Assembly (NCBI RefSeq): GCF_030817495.1
Contig: NZ_JAUSZK010000001.1
Coordinates: forward strand, 2,645,001-2,709,000
DNA from: Streptomyces sp. V3I7
GTDB taxonomy: Bacteria > Actinomycetota > Actinomycetes > Streptomycetales > Streptomycetaceae
DNA length: 64,000 nucleotides
Reading direction: 5' to 3'
Made by a program: the position numbers and the translations under genes. The first letter of the stretch is position 1, and every line of letters starts with the position of its first letter. Below the pieces are notes generated by a model. That model saw only the letters and a program-made list of their open reading frames with translations, ran no database searches and had not been told where the DNA came from. Shown here piece by piece: positions 8,705-15,817 of this stretch.

Positions 8705-8986
8705 TCAGCCGAGCCAGGTCACACGCTGGATGTACACACGCTTCCGGTAGTCGATGACCTGGTACCACACCATGAGCGGCCCCATGGCGATCACCCGCAG
8801 ACCCTGCGGGTTCGTCGCACTCGCTCCATCGCCCGGATCCTGGCCCAGCGAGGCGAGTACGACGAGTTCCCGTGCGACCTCCTCGGCCGCTTCGCGACCC
8901 TTGACCGGCAGGTCTCGGGCCACCCAGTCAGGCTCTGCTCCGTACTCCCAAGCCCACTCAGAGTCCGGCGGCTCTTGATCGTTCAA
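8705..8986 (-). CDS. Small RelE/ParE-like protein, candidate toxin
   Basis: This 93-residue protein has a layout resembling RelE/ParE ribonuclease-fold toxins: an N-terminal helical part (DLPVKGREAAEEVARELVVLASLG) followed by short strands ending in MVWYQVIDYRKRVYIQRVTWLG. The start is a TTG at 8986, whose last two bases overlap the stop of the DUF6247-type gene (TTGA), so the two must be translated together. Function is inferred from fold pattern and pairing; no catalytic residue can be assigned with confidence. The alternative is a hypothetical protein without toxin activity. Confidence 0.65.
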   Translation of the reverse strand: MNDQEPPDSEWAWEYGAEPDWVARDLPVKGREAAEEVARELVVLASLGQDPGDGASATNPQGLRVIAMGPLMVWYQVIDYRKRVYIQRVTWLG

Positions 8987-9339
8987 CGCCCGATCTCCTG
9001 CTCGGCCTCGCGCAGGATCCTGTTGATCTCCGCCATGGCGGCGCGGAAGGAAGCCTCGCCCACGGTGCCGTCCTGGGAGATCCGCTCAGCCTCGTGCAGA
9101 CGTGCTGCTCGCGCCGGATCACGCTCGATCGCCACGAAGACCCCCCAGCGTTTCAGGAAGAGCTGGAGCGGAGCCGTGCTCCCGGTCTGACTGGCCTGGT
9201 CGAATGCCCGCCCGGCTTCCAGGTCGAACTGCGGGAGATCCACCAGGCTCAACCGCTTCACGGCCTCGCGCAACGCGTCCCTGGTCAATGGGGGCATCGG
9301 AATGATCGGCCCGTCGTGATGCACCGGCTGCGCGCTCAT
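8983..9339 (-). CDS. DUF6247-family protein, candidate antitoxin partner
   Basis: This is a 118-residue, charged, mostly helical protein. It starts MSAQPVHHDGPIIPMPP and has LTRDALREAVKRLSLVDLPQFDLE followed by a helical region ending in AMAEINRILREAEQEIGR. I recognise the pattern as that of the actinobacterial DUF6247 group. The ATG at 9339 was chosen over the longer open frame because family-like sequence begins there. It lies upstream of, and overlaps by four bases, a small RelE-like gene: the compact two-gene order of a type II toxin-antitoxin pair. That role is inference. Confidence 0.7.
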   Translation of the reverse strand: MSAQPVHHDGPIIPMPPLTRDALREAVKRLSLVDLPQFDLEAGRAFDQASQTGSTAPLQLFLKRWGVFVAIERDPARAARLHEAERISQDGTVGEASFRAAMAEINRILREAEQEIGR

Positions 9340-9428
9340 CCCTGGTTCCCCTCTCCTTCTCCGACCAGGCCCAGCAGGCCCGCACTCATCACCTGCCAGC
9401 GTAGCCGCGCGGAAGCCCAGCCGAACGG

Positions 9429-9845
9429 TCATCGGACCGACCCGGACGGGCTGACCGCCCCGAGCTCGAACCACACGCTTTTCCCACCCGCGCCGTCCAG
9501 TCCGAGGCGGTTCCCGGGCCCAGCCCCCCAGCGCCCCTCCGTCAGGGCGTCGACGACCCATAGTCCCCGGCCGGACTCACTGTCGTAGCCCTCTCTCAGG
9601 GCAGGCACCGCCTGACCCTCGTCGTAGACCGTGACACGCACGGCGGCGGTGTCTGTGGCGATCCGTAAAACAGCCCCCGCCCCCGTGGCGTGCACGCAGG
9701 AGTTGGTGATCAGCTCGGAGGTACAGGCGGTCGCGTCGCCGACGAATACCCCGAGTTGCTGTGCGCGCAGTACGGAGGCGACGAAGTCGCGGGCGATACG
9801 GGGAGAGGTGTCCAGACGTGGACAGTGGAGGGTGTATTCGGGCAT
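9429..9845 (-). CDS. RsbW/SpoIIAB-like ATP-binding protein (HATPase_c_2) of a WhiJ-type trio
   Basis: This is a 138-residue single-domain GHKL ATPase-fold protein. The N box is SELITNSCVHA (Glu44, Asn48), the Mg/ATP loop is VYDEGQAVP and the G2 box is SGRGLWVVDAL. Proteins of this kind act as anti-sigma factors, or as partners of WhiJ-like regulators in Streptomyces. It is divergent from the XRE-DUF5753 gene at 10120 and near a DUF397 gene, the three-gene set seen many times in Streptomyces genomes. Its target is unknown. Confidence 0.88.
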   Translation of the reverse strand: MPEYTLHCPRLDTSPRIARDFVASVLRAQQLGVFVGDATACTSELITNSCVHATGAGAVLRIATDTAAVRVTVYDEGQAVPALREGYDSESGRGLWVVDALTEGRWGAGPGNRLGLDGAGGKSVWFELGAVSPSGSVR

Positions 9846-10056
9846 GCGGGATCAACTCCTCGAGGCGTAACTCGGTTAGGGGTCACTCCGGTTGAGTTCA
9901 AGGATTCGCTGGGACGGCTGCACGTCGGCTCGTCGGTGGCTCTGCCCACGCGGTCGACTTCACGCGGGCGCACTTCCAACGGTCTTTGAATTTGGGCGGA
10001 TTGAGGCCACAGCCATCACCACAACCGACCGTGTTGACTGCATCACCGAAGGTAAT

Positions 10057-10086
10057 GGACAGTGTTGCTACGTAGCAACACTGTCC
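10057..10086. promoter_or_regulatory. Perfect 30-bp palindrome, probable operator of the WhiJ-like regulator
   Basis: The arms GGACAGTGTTGCTAC (10057-10071) and GTAGCAACACTGTCC (10072-10086) are exact inverted repeats with no spacer. The palindrome lies 34 bp before the XRE-DUF5753 start and between divergent genes. A TTGACT hexamer at 10034-10039 stands just upstream and could be a -35 box. Autoregulation by the WhiJ-like protein is the natural inference; a sequence this symmetrical could also form a cruciform or RNA hairpin. Confidence 0.8.
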
Positions 10087-10119
10087 GCGAAACCCCGCCC
10101 GCAAGAGGGAGTCCGCCCC

Positions 10120-10974
10120 ATGCCGCCGAGGACCAACCCCACCATCCGCCAGGAGCGCTTGGGCGCCGAGATGCGCAAGCTGCGCGAGACCGCTGGGGTC
10201 TCCGCACGTGACGCCGCCGCGCTGCTCGGCTCCGGGCCGACCCAGATGAGCCACCTGGAGGCGGGCCGATTCGGCATCAGCGAGGAGCGGATCCGCAGGC
10301 TCGCCGCTCACTACTCCTGCGGGAACACCCGCCTCGTCAACGAACTGGTCGCGATGGGAAGCGAGAAGTCCGGTCAGGGGTGGTGGGAGGAATACCGCGG
10401 CATCCTCACCCCCAGGTCGTTGGACCTGGGGGAACTGGAGCACTACGCCCATTACCTGCGCCAGGTCGAGGTCATGCACATCCCCGGGCTCCTCCAGACG
10501 GAGAGCTGCATGCGCGCGATGTTCGCATACGCCGTACCCGAGCTGCCGAAGAGCGAGTCGGAGCCGCGCATCGCGTATCGGCTGCGGCGCCAGGAGATTC
10601 TCACCGACGCACGGGCACTGCCGTACGAGGCCGTCATCCACGAGGCGGCCCTACGCATCAAGGTGGGCAGCAGCAAGGTCGGGCGTGCCCAGCTTGAGCA
10701 TCTACTGGAGATGTCGGAGCGGGGGAACGTGACGGTACGCGTCATCCCATTCGACGTGGAGGGTTTCGCTGGGTCCGGGTACTCGATGACGTACGCGGGC
10801 GGGCCCGTGCCGGAACTCGACACGGTCCAACTGGACACGGCCCATGGGAGCATGTTCCTCGACGCGGCACCTCAACTCGACAAATACCGGGCCCTCTTCG
10901 ACAAGATCGAGGGCGCGTCCCTCACGGCCGCGGAGTCCAGAGACCTGATCCTCCGTATCGCACAGGAACTGTGA
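10120..10974 (+). CDS. WhiJ-like XRE regulator with DUF5753 domain
   Basis: This 284-residue protein has an N-terminal helix-turn-helix (about residues 10-65; ETAGVSARDAAALLGSGPTQMSHLEAGRFG). A DUF5753 sensor-like domain follows, starting near WWEEYRGIL and YAHYLRQVEVMHIPGLLQTESC. These are features of the WhiJ/BldB-associated family that controls development and antibiotic production in Streptomyces. The ATG at 10120 is chosen because the helix-turn-helix begins just after it; a weak AAGAGGGAG Shine-Dalgarno sequence lies upstream. A DUF397 gene follows 10 bp downstream and the HATPase partner is divergent. Confidence 0.92.
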   Translation: MPPRTNPTIRQERLGAEMRKLRETAGVSARDAAALLGSGPTQMSHLEAGRFGISEERIRRLAAHYSCGNTRLVNELVAMGSEKSGQGWWEEYRGILTPRSLDLGELEHYAHYLRQVEVMHIPGLLQTESCMRAMFAYAVPELPKSESEPRIAYRLRRQEILTDARALPYEAVIHEAALRIKVGSSKVGRAQLEHLLEMSERGNVTVRVIPFDVEGFAGSGYSMTYAGGPVPELDTVQLDTAHGSMFLDAAPQLDKYRALFDKIEGASLTAAESRDLILRIAQEL

Positions 10975-10984
10975 AAGGCCCTTC

Positions 10985-11182
10985 GTGTCCCCCATGCCGA
11001 GCTGGCAGAAGTCCTCGTTCTCCGGAACCGGGGACGACAACAACTGTGTGGAGCTGGCCTCCGCCTTCTGCTGGATACACCTCCGCGAAAGCGACACCCC
11101 CACCACTGTCCTCACCACCAACCGCGCCGCCCTGAGCGCCCTCCTGGCCACAGTCAAGAACGGCAACGGCCTGACCGAATGA
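10985..11182 (+). CDS. DUF397 small protein of the WhiJ-type trio
   Basis: This is a 65-residue DUF397 protein with the family pattern WQKSSFSGTGDDNNCVELA and the RESDTP / L..TNRAALSALL continuation. It starts at GTG 10985 or, equally well, at ATG 10994. It lies 10 bp behind the XRE-DUF5753 gene, so the two are probably cotranscribed. DUF397 proteins are proposed to bind or antagonise their WhiJ-type partner. A short GC hairpin 30 bp after the stop may end the transcript. Confidence 0.9.
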   Translation: MSPMPSWQKSSFSGTGDDNNCVELASAFCWIHLRESDTPTTVLTTNRAALSALLATVKNGNGLTE

Positions 11183-11211
11183 GCAACACCCTGGTCGTAT
11201 CCTTCGAGTTC

Positions 11212-11227
11212 GGCCCCCGAAGGGGCC
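11212..11227 (+). terminator. Short GC hairpin after the DUF397 gene
   Basis: GGCCCC (11212-11217), loop CGAA, GGGGCC (11222-11227), followed by TTCT. It is a compact stem behind the WhiJ-type operon and lacks a long T run, as usual in Streptomyces. Confidence 0.5.
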
Positions 11228-11305
11228 TTCTCCGCGCGCTTCCCGAAACTGGAGCACGTTGGGGGGTTACGCAAGGGCAGCCGTGGCACACCGCCGCTGA
11301 CGAGG

Positions 11306-11788
11306 TCAGTCACCGGACCCGCCGGACGGCCCCTGAGAAACGACCGCCGTCACCGACCGGCTCGGCAGCGGGCTGGAGTAGACGACACTCGTCGTGACGG
11401 AGCCCAGGGTGGCGATACGGCCTGTGATGCGTTCCAGGTCGCGCATCGAGCGGGCGACGACCTTGAGGACAAAACACTCCTCGCCCGTCACGTGATGGGC
11501 CTCTACGATCTCGGGTGTGGTGTCGAGCAGGTCGTGGAACGGCTTGTAGTTGCCGGTGGGGTAGCGGAGGCGGACGAAAGCAAGGATGTCGAGCCCCAGG
11601 GCCTCGGGACTCACGACGGCGGAGTAGCCGGAGACGGCCCCGCTCTCCTCCAGCCGGCGGACTCGTTCCGTGACGGCGCTCGGCGACATGGAGACACCAC
11701 GCGCCAACTCCGCATAACTGGCACGCCCGTTGCATTGCAGGGCTTCCAGGATGCGTATGTCGGTGGCGTCAAGGGAATCAGCGGCCAT
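11306..11788 (-). CDS. Lrp/AsnC-family transcriptional regulator
   Basis: This 160-residue regulator has an N-terminal AsnC helix-turn-helix (LDATDIRILEALQCNGRASY, then ELARGVSMSPSAVTERVRRLEESGAV) and a C-terminal RAM effector domain (LDILAFVRLRYP; HHVTGEECFVLKVVARSM). The start is ATG 11788, placed by the family N-terminus; a longer upstream open frame is not family-like. It is divergent, with about 93 bp between, from the rhodanese gene at 11882, which it probably controls as well as itself. The effector, often an amino acid, is unknown. Confidence 0.93.
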   Translation of the reverse strand: MAADSLDATDIRILEALQCNGRASYAELARGVSMSPSAVTERVRRLEESGAVSGYSAVVSPEALGLDILAFVRLRYPTGNYKPFHDLLDTTPEIVEAHHVTGEECFVLKVVARSMRDLERITGRIATLGSVTTSVVYSSPLPSRSVTAVVSQGPSGGSGD

Positions 11789-11881
11789 GGCCGATAGATA
11801 CCACGCATTGCACGGCGAGCGACGGCTCGGTCCGGCGATCTCGCGTTCCGGGGTGGGGCCCGGAGCCATAGCGTCTACGAC

Positions 11882-12355
11882 ATGACCAACACCCTGATCA
11901 GCGCCGCCCTGCGAGTACCCCCGGCGGCCCCCGCAGAGGCGACCGCCTTCTTCGCCGCGCGCCTCGCCTTCCAGGCGGATGTGTCCGATGTCCACGCCTC
12001 ACTGGAGTCCGAGGACCCGGGCTTCGTACTGATCGACTCACGCGGGTCCGACGCATGGGCGCAAGGGCACGTACCCGGTGCGCTGCATCTGCCGACGGCC
12101 GAGATTCCCGAGCGCGCCGCCCACATGCTGGACGCTTCGGTTCCGGTCATCGCTTACTGCTGGGGACCCGGCTGCGACGGAGCGACCCGCGCGGCGCTCG
12201 CCCTCGCCCGACTCGGCTACCACGTCAAGGAAATGATCGGCGGGATCGAGTACTGGATCCGTGAGGGGTTCCCGGTCGAGGGCCCGAACGGGGTGGCACG
12301 ACGCGCGGCCGACCCGTTGACGGCGCCGGTCGGGTCAACCCACTGTGCTTGCTAG
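11882..12355 (+). CDS. Rhodanese-domain protein (single-domain sulfurtransferase-like)
   Basis: This is a 157-residue protein with one rhodanese domain at about residues 25-135. FVLIDSRGSDAWAQGHVPGALHLP is the CH2A-like motif and VIAYCWGPGCDGATRAA is the active-site loop, with catalytic Cys93 and a second cysteine four residues on. The family moves sulfane sulfur, or senses thiol state when coupled to a regulator. Divergent pairing with an Lrp/AsnC gene suggests control by amino-acid or cysteine status. The tail ends in STHCAC, adding two more cysteines. Confidence 0.9.
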   Translation: MTNTLISAALRVPPAAPAEATAFFAARLAFQADVSDVHASLESEDPGFVLIDSRGSDAWAQGHVPGALHLPTAEIPERAAHMLDASVPVIAYCWGPGCDGATRAALALARLGYHVKEMIGGIEYWIREGFPVEGPNGVARRAADPLTAPVGSTHCAC

Positions 12356-12457
12356 AGCGCTCCGCCGAGTCGCCCACCCTCGCAACCGAAGACGGACTGC
12401 GGCGACGGTGCGAGTCCCCTTGTCGTCGGCGTTGCCACCAGGGCCACTCGGACGGTG

Positions 12458-12682
12458 CTACTTCAGGCGCTCTTCGAGGTCCTCGACGGTCCAGTCGGCC
12501 TGACGGAGGATGGAGCGGAGGGTGCCGGGTGCAAGGGTACGGTGAAGTGGCACGATGACGGTCCGCTCGCCGTTGCGGTACTTGGCGTGGCTTCCGCGGG
12601 CGGAGATGTACTCGAACCCGCCTCGCTCCAGAGCCTTGGCGACGGCCGTTCCGGAGAGGCCCGCGGGCACGGCGGGGCTCAC
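12458..12682 (-). CDS. hicA: HicA-type mRNA interferase toxin
   Basis: This 74-residue protein has the dsRBD-like HicA fold: GTAVAKALERGGFEYISARGSHAKYRNGERTVIVPLHRTLAPGTLRSILRQADW. His in GSHAKYR is the catalytic residue of HicA ribonucleases. The GTG at 12682 overlaps the HicB stop (GTGA). The order is antitoxin first, the reverse of the common hicA-hicB order. A type II toxin-antitoxin role is established for the family and inferred here. Confidence 0.9.
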   Translation of the reverse strand: MSPAVPAGLSGTAVAKALERGGFEYISARGSHAKYRNGERTVIVPLHRTLAPGTLRSILRQADWTVEDLEERLK

Positions 12683-12894
12683 GCGACGCGCCGCACTTCG
12701 ACGGGGGCGGTGATCACGTCGGTGACTTCGGGTGCGGGGGCGTCCTCGAAATAGAGTTCCAGCGCCTCGCGCAGGTTCTCCAGGGATTCCTCGATGGTCT
12801 CGCCCTGGGAGGTGACCTCGACCTGGAGACAGCGTGCCACGTACCACTCACCTTCGTGGGTGATCGCGGCGGTGAGGTGCAATGCGTCAGCCAT
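12679..12894 (-). CDS. hicB: HicB-type antitoxin (short form)
   Basis: This 71-residue protein has the partial RNase H fold of HicB: LTAAITHEGEWYVARCLQVEVTSQGETIEESLENLREALELYFED. It lacks the C-terminal helix-turn-helix or ribbon-helix-helix found in longer HicB proteins, so it may neutralise HicA without being the DNA-binding repressor. The start at ATG 12894 fits the family; the open frame runs further upstream without similarity. It is coupled to hicA by a four-base overlap. Confidence 0.9.
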   Translation of the reverse strand: MADALHLTAAITHEGEWYVARCLQVEVTSQGETIEESLENLREALELYFEDAPAPEVTDVITAPVEVRRVA

Positions 12895-13011
12895 GCCGCC
12901 AGTCTGGCATGTGTATCTTCCTCCGCGGAGCGGCTTTCCTCGTGTCACCCGAACGTGCCCGGCCTCGCGCCGCCCCGAGGGAAGCAGCCCGCCAGGGCTG
13001 TGCCGCCCCGA

Positions 13012-13638
13012 TCACAACGCCTTCAGCGCCGCCGCCGTGGCCCGGGCCAGGCTCTCCAGGTACCCCTTCGGCGGCTTGGGGCCGCGGACCACGACCGCTC
13101 GCCAGTACAGGGGGCCGGACATCAGGTCGAGCGCGAGTTCCTGGTCGATGTCCTCGCGTACCTCGCCCCGGGCCGCCGCCGCCGCGACGATCCCGCTCGC
13201 CACGCTCTGCTGCCCCTCCCGCAGCGCCTTCTGCAGCGCCTCGGCGATCTCCGGGTTGCGGGCCGCCTCGGCCTGGAGGTCCGGGATGATCTGCGAGGCG
13301 ACGGGGTGGCGCAGGGCGCGTGCGGTGACCTCGTAGAGGAGGCGCAGGTCGCCGTCCAAGGAGCCCGTGTCGGGGACGGGCAGGCCCAGGACCGCGAGCG
13401 CCGAGACCACGTCGAGGACCAGATGCAGCTTGGAGCGCCAGCGGCGGTAGACGGCGGTCTTGCCGACGCCGGCGCGGCGCGCGATGCCCTCGATGGACAT
13501 CCGGGCGTACCCGACGGACGCGAGTTCCTCGAAGACGGCCGCCCGGATGGCCTCCGTCACGTCCTCCCGCAGGACGGCCGCCCCCGCGGGTGCGCGGCGG
13601 CGCGGACGCGTCTGGGGCCCGTCGGCGTTCGTCGTCAT
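13012..13638 (-). CDS. TetR-family regulator divergent from the TagGH-like exporter
   Basis: This is a 208-residue TetR-type repressor. The helix-turn-helix is at about residues 25-70 (VTEAIRAAVFEELASVGYARMSIEGIARRAGVGKTAVYRRWRSK), followed by a helical ligand-binding domain ending LESLARATAAALKAL. ATG 13638 is preferred over 13650 because the charged N-terminus then starts directly before the DNA-binding domain. It faces the ABC exporter genes across 182 bp that hold two copies of a 29-bp repeat. Control of export by a lipid-linked or envelope-stress ligand is a guess. Confidence 0.92.
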   Translation of the reverse strand: MTTNADGPQTRPRRRAPAGAAVLREDVTEAIRAAVFEELASVGYARMSIEGIARRAGVGKTAVYRRWRSKLHLVLDVVSALAVLGLPVPDTGSLDGDLRLLYEVTARALRHPVASQIIPDLQAEAARNPEIAEALQKALREGQQSVASGIVAAAAARGEVREDIDQELALDLMSGPLYWRAVVVRGPKPPKGYLESLARATAAALKAL

Positions 13639-13655
13639 GCGGACCAGCATAGGGC

Positions 13656-13732
13656 GTTACGACGAAACGGTTGCGTTCCGACGTCGAAACGTCCTACGCT
13701 CCCGTTGCGACGATACGGTCCCGTCCCGACGT
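13656..13732. promoter_or_regulatory. Two direct 29-bp repeats, probable TetR operators
   Basis: Bases 13656-13684 and 13704-13732 match at 24 of 29 positions (GTTRCGACGAWACGGT then CGTYCCGACGT), with a 48-bp period. Part of each unit is an imperfect inverted repeat (ACGG with CCGT or CGTT around the centre). They sit 18 bp upstream of the TetR start and about 90 bp upstream of the exporter start, as expected for a shared operator region. Binding is inferred. Confidence 0.65.
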
Positions 13733-13820
13733 AAGAGAACGTGAAGCAAAGCGCAGGGAAACACCGGGAGACGGACCCGCCGGACGCGTACTCCCCACCC
13801 CCCGAGCGAAAGCAGCGGAT

Positions 13821-14738
13821 GTGAGTCAGGTCCTCCACACACCGCCCCCGACCCAGGCGGCCCCGGCCGACGACGACCTCGCGGCGCTCGCCGCCCGGCA
13901 CGGGCTCACCGTCAGCGGCGCGCGCCCGACACTGCCCCAGTACGTCCGCGAGCTGTGGGCGCGCCGCCACTTCATCACCGCCTTCGCCACCGCCAAGCTC
14001 ACCGCGCAGTACAGCCAGGCGAAGCTCGGCCAGCTCTGGCAGGTCATGACGCCGTTGCTGAACGCGGCGGTCTACTACTTCATCTTCGGCGTGCTGCTCG
14101 GCACCAAGCAGGGCGTGCCGGACTACGTGCCGTTCCTGGTCACCGGCGTCTTCGTGTGGACGTTCACGCAGAGCTCGATCATGTCGGGCACCCGGGCGAT
14201 CTCCGGCAACCTCGGCCTGGTGCGGGCGCTGCACTTCCCGCGGGCCGCGCTGCCCATCTCCTTCGCGCTCCAGCAGCTCCAGCAGCTGCTGTTCTCGATG
14301 GCCGCGCTGATCGTGATCCTGCTGTGCTTCGGCGTCCCGGTGGCCGCGTCCTGGCTGCTGGCGGTGCCGGTGCTGGTGCTGCAGTCCACCTTCAACGCCG
14401 GCGTCTCGATGATCATGGCCCGCATGGGCGCCAAGACCCCGGACATCGCCCAGCTGATGCCGTTCGTGCTGCGCACCTGGATGTACGCCTCCGGCGTCAT
14501 GTGGAGCATCGACAAGCTGACCTCCGACGACCGGCTGCCGCACGCGGTGACCTTCCTGCTGGAGATCAACCCGCCGGCCGTCTACATCGACCTCATGCGG
14601 TTCGCGCTGATCGACAGCTTCACCTCCGACCACCTGCCGCCGCACGTGTGGGCCGCGGCGGTCGGCTGGGCCGTGCTCGCCGGCATCGCCGGCTTCGTCT
14701 ACTTCTGGAAGGCTGAGGAGAGGTACGGCCGTGGCTGA
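13821..14738 (+). CDS. ABC-2 type polysaccharide/teichoic-acid exporter permease (TagG/RfbD-like)
   Basis: This is a 305-residue permease with six hydrophobic segments. A cytosolic N-terminus of about 60 residues leads into LWARRHFITAFATAKLTAQYSQAKLGQLWQVMTPLLNAAVYYFIFG, the pattern of ABC-2 polymer exporters (the KxxLGxLWxxxxPL type). It pairs with the ATPase that starts 8 bp before its stop. The family moves lipid-linked teichoic acids or O-antigen-like glycans across the membrane. GTG 13821 is taken as start; the longer upstream open frame covers the TetR operator region and is unlikely to be coding. Confidence 0.9.
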   Translation: MSQVLHTPPPTQAAPADDDLAALAARHGLTVSGARPTLPQYVRELWARRHFITAFATAKLTAQYSQAKLGQLWQVMTPLLNAAVYYFIFGVLLGTKQGVPDYVPFLVTGVFVWTFTQSSIMSGTRAISGNLGLVRALHFPRAALPISFALQQLQQLLFSMAALIVILLCFGVPVAASWLLAVPVLVLQSTFNAGVSMIMARMGAKTPDIAQLMPFVLRTWMYASGVMWSIDKLTSDDRLPHAVTFLLEINPPAVYIDLMRFALIDSFTSDHLPPHVWAAAVGWAVLAGIAGFVYFWKAEERYGRG

Positions 14739-15618
14739 GAACCTGAACGAGCGGATCCCCACCGTCGTCGCCGACGGCGTCGACATCGTCTACCGGGTCA
14801 ACGGCACCGGCGCCGGCCGCGGCACCGCGACCGCCGCCCTCAACCGCATGCTGCGCGGCAAGCGCGCCGAGAAGGCGGCCGGCGTGCGCCGGGTGCACGC
14901 GGTCAAGAGCGTCTCCTTCGCCGCGTACAAGGGCGAGGCCATCGGCCTGATCGGCACCAACGGCTCCGGCAAGTCGACCCTGCTGAAGGCGGTCGCCGGA
15001 CTGCTCCCGGTGGAGAACGGCCGTATCTACACGGGCGGTCAGCCCTCCCTGCTCGGCGTCAACGCGGCCCTGATGAGCGACCTCACGGGCGAGCGCAACG
15101 TGTTCCTCGGCGGCCTCGCCATGGGCATGTCCCGCGAGCAGATCAAGGAGCGCTACCAGGAGATCGTCGACTTCTCCGGCATCAACGAGAAGGGCGACTT
15201 CATCACCCTGCCGATGCGCACCTACTCCTCCGGCATGGCCGCCCGCCTGCGCTTCTCCATCGCCGCCGCCAAGGACCACGACGTCCTGCTGATCGACGAG
15301 GCGCTCGCGACCGGTGACCGCTCCTTCCAGAAGCGCTCCGAGGCCCGGATCCGCGAGCTGCGCAAGGAGGCGGGCACCGTCTTCCTGGTCAGCCACAACA
15401 ACAAGTCGATCCGCGACACCTGCGAGCGGGTCCTGTGGCTGGAGCGCGGCGAGCTGCGCATGGACGGGCCGACGGAGGAGGTCATGAAGGAGTACGAGGC
15501 CTTCACCGGCGACAAGGCCAAGCCGAAGCCCAAGCCGAAGCCGAAGGCCGCCGCCCCCAAGGCGCCCCAGCAGGCCCAGGCCTCAGCCGGGGAGACAAAG
15601 GTCGCGCTGCCCTCCTGA
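14731..15618 (+). CDS. ABC transporter ATPase of the polymer exporter (TagH-like)
   Basis: This 295-residue ATPase has Walker A GTNGSGKST at residues 75-83, the divergent signature YSSGMAARLRFS at about 165-176, Walker B DVLLIDEALATGD at about 184-196 and the H-loop His222. The SSGM signature and long N-terminal extension are typical of polysaccharide/teichoic-acid exporters. After residue 265 comes a Lys-Pro repeat tail (KPKPKPKPKAAAPKAPQQAQ), much shorter than the sugar-binding C-domains of O-antigen exporters. That suggests export does not require recognition of a capped chain end. GTG start, overlapping the permease by 8 bp; a strong hairpin follows the gene. Confidence 0.93.
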   Translation: MAENLNERIPTVVADGVDIVYRVNGTGAGRGTATAALNRMLRGKRAEKAAGVRRVHAVKSVSFAAYKGEAIGLIGTNGSGKSTLLKAVAGLLPVENGRIYTGGQPSLLGVNAALMSDLTGERNVFLGGLAMGMSREQIKERYQEIVDFSGINEKGDFITLPMRTYSSGMAARLRFSIAAAKDHDVLLIDEALATGDRSFQKRSEARIRELRKEAGTVFLVSHNNKSIRDTCERVLWLERGELRMDGPTEEVMKEYEAFTGDKAKPKPKPKPKAAAPKAPQQAQASAGETKVALPS

Positions 15619-15669
15619 GCGACCACCCTTCCTGACCTCCCGCCCTGACCGCCGGACGCCCCGAGCCCC

Positions 15670-15702
15670 GAGCCCCGTGAAGCCTCCCGCCTCACGGGGC
15701 TC
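15670..15702 (+). terminator. Hairpin terminator after the exporter operon
   Basis: GAGCCCCGTGA (15670-15680) pairs perfectly with TCACGGGGCTC (15692-15702) around an 11-nt loop, about 50 bp behind the ATPase stop. The next gene starts 115 bp further on and so probably has its own promoter. Confidence 0.8.
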
Positions 15703-15817
15703 GACGGTTCTCCGCCGGGGGACACCACCGCGGGTCCACATATCCGTTTCGCCTACTTGATGGCAGTATGACCGGATACGTTTCCCCGGCGACGACCAGG
15801 CGAAGGAGTCCCCCGCG

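Noticed and set aside
9892..10119. Longer N-terminus for the XRE-DUF5753 protein
   Set aside because: It would translate through the perfect palindrome and has no family similarity; the helix-turn-helix starts after 10120.
8640..13640. Prophage or integrative element
   Set aside because: No integrase, excisionase, att-like direct repeats, tRNA target or transposase is visible; only the gene content suggests accessory DNA.
13671..13820. Longer N-terminus for the exporter permease
   Set aside because: It covers the repeated operator region and has non-coding composition; GTG 13821 is adequate.
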